Shown here one piece after another: positions 57,593 to 64,000 of a DNA stretch of 64,000 nt. The notes beneath the pieces are model-generated. The model had not been told where the DNA came from, searched no databases, and saw nothing but the letters and a program-made list of their open reading frames with translations. The stretch covers positions 607,501 to 671,500 of the forward strand of contig JAKOGI010000104.1 in assembly GCA_029747015.1 (NCBI GenBank). The letters are read 5' to 3'. The position numbers were made by a program, and so were the translations under genes. This DNA is from Carnegiea gigantea (taxonomy: Eukaryota; Streptophyta; Magnoliopsida; Caryophyllales; Cactaceae). How positions within the stretch are numbered: position 1 is the first letter of the stretch; every line of letters starts with the position of its first letter.

Positions 57593-60500
57593 ATGATGAA
57601 AGGCAGTAGTGTTTGGCGGCTGCTGCTGCTGCTGCTGATGATGATATGGTTGGAGGGGGGGAATGTGGAAGCGGGAACACCACCAAAGGTGAAAGTAGGG
57701 AACATATCATCCGTGGATGATGCAGTCAACTTCAAGATTTATTATGGACAGTCCTTCAAAGTCATCAAGAATGCCATTGATGGCATGAGCTATCTTCTCA
57801 TCCAGGTACCTCCCCCCCCTTCTTTTATTTTTATTTATTTTTAGTCTTTTTTGGGTTTTTCCCCCTCTCTTTCTTCTTTTTTAGGAGTACACTATTTTTC
57901 TTTGTTTTTTTTTCCTGAGGGAGCTGCACTAGCCAATGTTGTTGATTTGTTGTTTCCTGCAAGGCTGCAATACATTCTCCGTTTTTCCTGATTTTTTTTT
58001 TAAAAAACAAGAGAGAGAGAGAAAGCTAAGTTTATGCTTTGCACATAATTTTTTAATAGAAAAGAGCTTGAAAATATTTGATAATTTACATAAGACAATA
58101 GGCCGAGAATTTATAGGGGTGATAGGTGATAGCGCACGTCAAATGGCCGGCATAAAGAAATATATAACATGGAAAAAGACACGGGATTGAAAGGTAAATT
58201 TATAACAGTGAATTTTGTATTATGTTTTGGGGGATTTTTTTTTTCTTTTTGGGTTGTATTATTTGTGATGAGACTCCGACAGTTAGAAGAATAACAAGAA
58301 CCCTAAGAAAAATGTTGGAAAACAAACGACGGGTTCTTAGGTTTGTGACTAGTTTAGTTGCTGTGTGTGTTGAAACTCTATGATTCTAGTTGTATTTGAT
58401 TTTTAGTCTTTAGGGTATACTAGCTGCTGTTTTGAGCTGTCTAGCGGCTGTATTATCTTTCTTTATTATTACTTGGGTCATGCCCAACTAAATAATCGAA
58501 AAAAAAATATGTCGTAACAATACAACGAGAAAAGGGGGAATCAAACTTGAAAGTTAATGCATTCAGCACTTCAGTATTTACCACTAGGCTCAAATTTCAT
58601 GGGTTATATTTTGTGAAATGTAATACAATGTAATGAAATATGATGCTATATTTTAGTCAATATTTTACAAATACATAACATTTCTCGCTACCTAACATAG
58701 AATTGATCCTATTAAACTAGTGATTTGAAATATACATATGTGGTATTGGGCAAGAGGCCAAGGGTGTTCATGTTCCATGCGACCATACGATGCCCAATTC
58801 CGACTTCTTTGTTTCTCTTCCGTAGAAACATCACATTTCAAATTTGGTTATACTTATTATCAATTATCAGTTCACTAATTTAGGTTTGTTTAAGTGATTT
58901 GGACTGATTTTTCTTAAACAAAAGCACGAATTTGAGTCTTATAAAAAAAATTCTATAATAAAAAGTTTTATCTATTAACCATGGGTGGATTTATGTTTAT
59001 GAGAGAGGTGTTCATGGACACTCCTAACCCAAGAAAAAATCTAATGAGCTATTTTGAAGGAGGTTATGTTGGTATAAATGGACACCCCTAGAATATACCT
59101 AAATAGTTATGTACACTCTTTGAATATACTTAAGCCGCATACTTGTATTTTTAATTTTTTTTCAACACCAGAAATACAGCTATATATAAAGTTGGAGTTT
59201 GATACAAAAATAGACAAAATTAAATTAAATGGACCGAAATCCAAACGTCTTTCTCTTTCTCACCCGTCCTTATCTCTCCTGTGTGGATTTTTTAAACTTT
59301 TAATTTTATCTAATGCTAATCTCTTTAATTTTCTTTGATTGTTATTATTGATTTTTTTTCAGCTACTTAATTGCAATGTGTTATTGCTGTAGAATTTTCT
59401 TTAACTTGGCACGTGAACTTAATGCTACTCTCCCCCCAATTGGGGCGATGGATGGTGGAAATTATTTATTTGTAGTTTTATTCCATGTTTCAAGTGTTCT
59501 TTTTTTTTTTTTTTTAATTACTTGGTGCGGATGATTTGTGCTATATAACCAACAACTTTGGTAAATGGTAGGTAGTTATGACATTCTATGATTTCAGCAT
59601 AATTTATGTATCAATTGTAAAATATGAAAAACTATGAAGAACAAACATAGTAGACCTATCAGAGTTTTTTTTTTTTTTGGGGAGCAAAAAGTGGGTTATA
59701 TTATTTATTTCTTATTAACTTTCGCTAGTGTAGAGATACAAGATGGAATATTTATTAAAATAAATACGAAACGCAATGCTTATATAAAATAGTCTACTAT
59801 AATATGTATTATATAATTTTTTTGATAGTTTATATTAGTGATGATTTTAATAAAAAAATTTCTATTTTAAATGCCTAGATTCTCCACTACTATTATTTAA
59901 CAGTTCGTTTCCAGTAAAACAGAGGTTAAGACCAACCAAAATAAAAATAAAAATAAAAAAATCAAGCATTCGCGCGTCATTCTTATTTCCCAATCTAATC
60001 CTTGAATGGCAGAATAATTCGAAGATGGCAACGAGGACCAAGTACTGTACAACCAGGATTAAATCATTTGTTATCCCATTATCAAACTACTCGCTTGATA
60101 CCGATACTTTCCCAGGAATTCCTGGTAAGCAAAAGGCCATTTTCTTGTGAGGTTCTTTGCTGGTGCAAATTATCAGGAACGTTGTCTTTTAGTAATTTTA
60201 TCGAACACTTGGCGGGCATCTGATATTGTTGGGCATTGTTTTGTGTGATTTCTTGCAGTTTCTTTCCTTGAGGTGAGGATCATGGCTTGGCTTTTTCTGT
60301 AAGTCTATATTGAGTTTGCTTTATGCTTGAGGAATTCAAACTTAGTGACCCTTAGAATTGCTGAAACTGCAAAGAGAGATGTGATTTGGACCTGTTGCTT
60401 TAATTTTTTCAATGTAGACACTGCTTTGTAATGACAGCAAAATGCGCATAAGTGTCCAGTTATCTATGTAGTAAATTAACTAGGAAATCAAAGAAATGGG

Positions 60501-63500
60501 AAGATGGGCAAATGGGCCTTTTTTTCCTTTTTGGTTTCCTTTGTCACCCCTCCCCCCTTTTTCTGGGGGTGCTATTGATAAAAAGCTAGGAAAATGTTGA
60601 ACTATCTATGAGGCCTACCGTATCCATAGATTACATCTTTTATGATGGTGGAAAAATGCATTTTTAGGATTACTTAACTGAAACCGATAACAAGCAAGAG
60701 CTTGTAGCTCAATTGGTATCAAATACCCTTTACATAATGAGAGATGCAGGCTTGAATCCTATCGTTGATTCTTCTCCATGTTGTGGGAGATTTGTGGAGC
60801 ACAACAAGCCCTCTAGGCCTGGGTATTGTGGGCTTCGCCCATTCCCCTCCCCTGCCTGTACAATGCCCATTGTGCTGCATGCATAGGGGCCCAAAGGGTT
60901 GGGCAGCTACCCTTCATAAAAGAAATTTAAAAAAAAAAAAAAAATGAAACCAGTAACATGTAACTTGTTAGCTTTTGGTGTAAGAATATGTTTGGCTATT
61001 GCTTCAGTTTGTTTTGATTTGACCCTTCTGAGCGCTGAATGTCTTCCCCTATTGTCTAAACCACATGGTAGGGTTGATTGCTGGGATCTCCTCATATTTG
61101 GTAATTTCTATTTAGTCTTAATTTTTGGTAGTACCAACCAATATAAGCAGCACGGCTCAGCCTATTCCTCCTTTATCCTTATCCTGGATCATTCGCCTAG
61201 GCCTAAGCTTGAGTTGGCCGGCCAATCCGCTGCTGGATATGTTCCGCCAAATCAAGGTATCTGAGCAGGTCGATGGTTTGTAGTCAGCTCAAATGCACTC
61301 AGCTGATGAAGAGGCCTAGTTTGCAGTGACCTGTGCCCATGAATTGTCCTTTTTCCCTATCAATTCTTCGGTTTTTCAGGAGCAAAAACACATGGCTCAA
61401 ACCGAAAGGGTATAGTTGCGTGGATAAGCCTAAAATGATCCAAGATATAAGCTAGCTTGGGTTGGCCAATGTGATAAGCCTGGCTCAACTTGAGCCTCCT
61501 CCACTGGCCAGCACTGCCCTAAGCAATGTTGCATTTTTGTTGAAATTATCTTTCCATAAAGAATGTTCAATAAATTTCCACTGCCCAACTATTTACAAGA
61601 AGTTACAGTATATCAGTACAAGCAAGTAAAGCCATAGGTACGCAGTCTCATTTCGAGGCTTGACATCTAACAGTATACTTCTGGCAGCTCCTAGGCTTGC
61701 TAGGGAGTTGTAAGGGCATCACTTCAAATGAATTGGTTTCTGAGTGCCTATTGAAGTTATATGAAGAAGGGGGACTTACAATGATAAACAAGAGCGAGCC
61801 ACAGCAACTTTCTCAGTTTTCAGCACACTTTACAAGTGCAGTTGATCAGCCACAGGCCTGCAATATTGCTACCTTTGTACCATCATCAGAAGATTTCCCA
61901 CTTCAGGTTAGCTAACAATATGTCTGATTCTATGGGAGCGTGCATACTTTATGTGATTTATCATGCAATCCATAGTAGAGAACTTGATTATTCATTTTGA
62001 CCCATAAGCATGAGAAACTAACCCTAAATTGTGCAGTTTCCAATTTGAATGTAAAAATTCAGCTTTTCTTATGAGCCCATGATAATGCACTTCTGAATTG
62101 TAACTATTGAATGCTAGCGTGCAGAGTGGATCAAGTACGTGGCAGTGTTTGCAAATTCAGAATTCAGAGCCAACCAAGTGTATGATGCTGTAAGTGTGAC
62201 TAGAACTTCTGCTGAGGCATAAATTATTAACTTAAAGCAATATGTTTCACTAAATTATCCTATCTTTCATCAATTGGATAAGGTCATCTTGGACATCTGA
62301 CCCATCCCAGTTCTCTCAGCCTTTGTTGTGGGAGGGACTTTCGGATGTTCGTGTGGCTCGGTTTGAATAAATAGCCTGTTATGACAGAGCTTTAGGTTAG
62401 AATATGTTTTGCAGCTCAGAACTGCTACACTCTTCTCCTTTTCACCAGTGTGTATGATAAAATTAAAATTTTTTTGGCTCTTTTACACATTTGCTATAGC
62501 TTGAATAAAAGTTCAATTTGGGGTAAAAAGCTGCTGAAGGCTTTATTCTGAGTACCATAGGTTCTTGAGTTTCAGCTTCACGTCACCTACAAAAGAAGTA
62601 CGGCTAGATTAACGTGAATCAATATTTCCTAATCTAAGGGAGAGACAACCCCTTCAGTATGGTTTACTTGTGGCAGTAATTGTTATAAACTTCTTAGCAT
62701 CATTTTGACCAAGACATGAACATCTTTTTGCAGGTTAAGCAAAACTATAAGTGCTTGGCAAAAGTGGCTGCAAGCAGAAACTCGACCTTCAAGCCCGTCG
62801 TTGCTTGGATGAGATATGATGATGTAAGTTTTCCCGCAAGTGTTTCAAATAACTGCACGTTCGATTAGAGAGTAATACTTTAAATCCTCCATACAGGAAC
62901 ATGACAGTATTGGTCTTCTTGTTTCCTTATTGTTGAGATAACTTATTGTCCTTTCATCATTCAGTTTCCTGGAAATGCTCCCTTCTGTGAGCATATTTAT
63001 CTAAGCTGGACTAGACCAGAGATTAGTCTCCCCGAAATATAGCTGGACCTAGCCTAAACTGAAAACAGAGATGCAATAATTGATGTGCATTAGTTTTATG
63101 GTGCTATTGTTCTCAAATTTGTAATGTTTATAATTCTAATACAGGGTATATGGGCCTTTACAACAGAAGCTTACAAAAACAAGGTACTATAACCTTCACC
63201 TTGCAAACTTTTAAATGGGTATCTCAACATACGTGAATGAATTAATGAGTTTGCATACCACTTACTATTAACTCTTACCAATTAATAGCTATATTAAGGA
63301 ATAGGAATGAAAGACTCCTGAACCTTTTTTTCTGTTAACACCCCCCCCGGGGGTGCCCCCAAAAAATGTGTAGATCTCTATCTCTCTTGCCCTTTTTAGC
63401 TGATTGATCAAGCCTTCAACTTCTCTATTTCCTTAAAATTGGATTTCAGAAGCTTTGACAAATGTAAGATCTACATTGTTTACATCCTTCATTTTCGTTG

Positions 63501-63626
63501 GCTATTGCACACCTGCTGCAGTTTGTGGAAGATGCTGGTGGAGTGAATGTGGATGAGTCCATCAACAAAATCACTTATAACATCTCGCTTCCTGATGATC
63601 TGGAACAACTGCATGCTATCTTATGC
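57593..63626 (+). CDS. Secreted protein of unknown function, 5' eight exons (gene continues past the window)
   Basis: Exons: 57593-57805, 60013-60124, 60259-60272 (14-nt micro-exon), 61688-61906, 62118-62189, 62734-62823, 63145-63183, 63522-63626. All have GT-AG introns and a continuous frame, 288 residues so far. The first 27 residues form a signal peptide ([14 protein letters not shown], Ala-Gly end VEAG) encoded partly by a CTG run. Mature blocks: [125 protein letters not shown]. From memory similar proteins are widespread in land plants and annotated only as uncharacterised, perhaps periplasmic-binding-like; I cannot verify this. Probably secretory-pathway or extracellular. No stops: likely functional. 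Confidence 0.8.
57620..57645 (+). repeat. (CTG)n-like run inside the signal peptide
   Basis: Encodes the Leu run followed by Met codons. A trinucleotide repeat in coding sequence. Confidence 0.8.
58255..58510 (+). other. Possible LINE 3' tail in intron 1
   Basis: GTTTTGAGCTGTCTAGCGGC, TTATTATTACTTGGGTCATG and a terminal A-run resemble LINE 3' untranslated ends. No coding sequence or target duplication was found. Confidence 0.3.
60259..60272 (+). other. 14-nt micro-exon
   Basis: TTTCTTTCCTTGAG between acceptor TCTTGCAG and donor GTGAGG. It joins phase 1 to phase 0 and adds VSFLE between FPGIP and LLGLLG. Confidence 0.8.
60693..60944 (+). mobile_element. tRNA-derived SINE in intron 3
   Basis: Pol III A box TAGCTCAATTGG at 60705-60716 and B box GGCTTGAATCC at 60749-60759. 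An unrelated body with GGGCTTCGCCCATTCCC follows, ending in an A tail of about 16. Flanked by an imperfect 14-bp target duplication: TGAAACCGATAACA (60679-60692) and TGAAACCAGTAACA (60945-60958). Confidence 0.88.
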
Positions 63627-64000
63627 GTAAGTTTGTCATACAAGTCATCAAGCATTCTAACATTCATTCCCTTGCTACTAATTAGAGTACTCAGAGTGCT
63701 CAAACAATAATACTTAACAGTTACTCCTCAAATTTTTTTTAAATGTTTGATATGGTTGTTGCATAGTCATTGCTTGTTAAGTTATTAGGATGGTGGATTG
63801 CCTGAGGGGTTGATCATGGCAGGTGAGCGTATTTTGTTAATTATTAGTGAAACTAATTTATTCTAATTTAGGCTTCCGGATTTGAATCATGGGAAGCAGA
63901 TGGTTGGGGATTCAAGTGTTCCTGGTGATTAGGACCCGTTATGGCCATGTTGGAAGGATATGAGAAACTAGTTAAGCAAATCTACTACCAAACTAGCATG
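63627..64000 (+). other. Intron 8 (incomplete) of the secreted-protein gene
   Basis: Donor GTAAGT at 63627. No next exon is recognised before the window ends. Confidence 0.5.

Noticed and set aside
60693..60770. Possible tRNA gene
   Set aside because: Both pol III boxes are present, but there is no cloverleaf. The A tail and target duplication identify a SINE.

Overview
The window reads as nuclear DNA of a flowering plant, probably a dicot or magnoliid with a large repeat-rich genome. Spliced genes use GT-AG introns. One gene is a complete NAC transcription factor. Most of the remaining sequence is plant retrotransposons primed by initiator-Met tRNA (TGGTATCAGAG), gypsy-type gag-only elements, a plant L1-type LINE, MITEs and a tRNA-derived SINE. 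I see no bacterial or organellar gene content.

Layout. 1-6.6 kb: a possible small membrane-protein gene on the minus strand (640-996), one MITE, a nested pair of TIR elements whose interiors are degenerate TTCAACC arrays (1.9-4.7 kb), and two gene/LINE fragments. 6.6-12.6 kb: a decayed Ty1/copia element with a TGCAG target duplication. 12.9-18.1 kb: a decayed minus-strand copy of a NOL9/GRC3-type polynucleotide 5'-kinase gene. One of its exons is split by a chimeric, partly palindromic retroelement (13079-16602) with a TATGT target duplication. 19.9-24.4 kb: a dead LINE. 25.7-30.1 kb: a gag-only LTR element (target duplication GTGAT). 30.1-35.2 kb: intergenic sequence with repeats. 35.2-39.0 kb: an intact six-exon NAC gene whose product ends in a predicted membrane anchor. 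40.1-46.0 and 47.1-52.9 kb: two related gag-only gypsy-type elements, with a rearranged copia gag remnant between them. 52.9-57.5 kb: intergenic sequence with two MITEs and a tandem duplication. 57.6-64.0 kb: the first eight exons of a secreted-protein gene that runs off the window, with a 14-nt micro-exon and a SINE in an intron.

Only two genes look functional: NAC (plus strand) and the partial secreted-protein gene (plus strand). Everything else is mobile or broken. The five LTR elements with both ends present all read on the minus strand or, for the chimera, mostly so. Each carries stops or frameshifts, so any recent movement needed proteins supplied from elsewhere.

The most unusual object is the chimeric element. 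Its LTR order is A-B-A, with an inverted copy of one end attached, yet it has a single perfect 5-bp target duplication and removing it restores the reading frame of the host exon.
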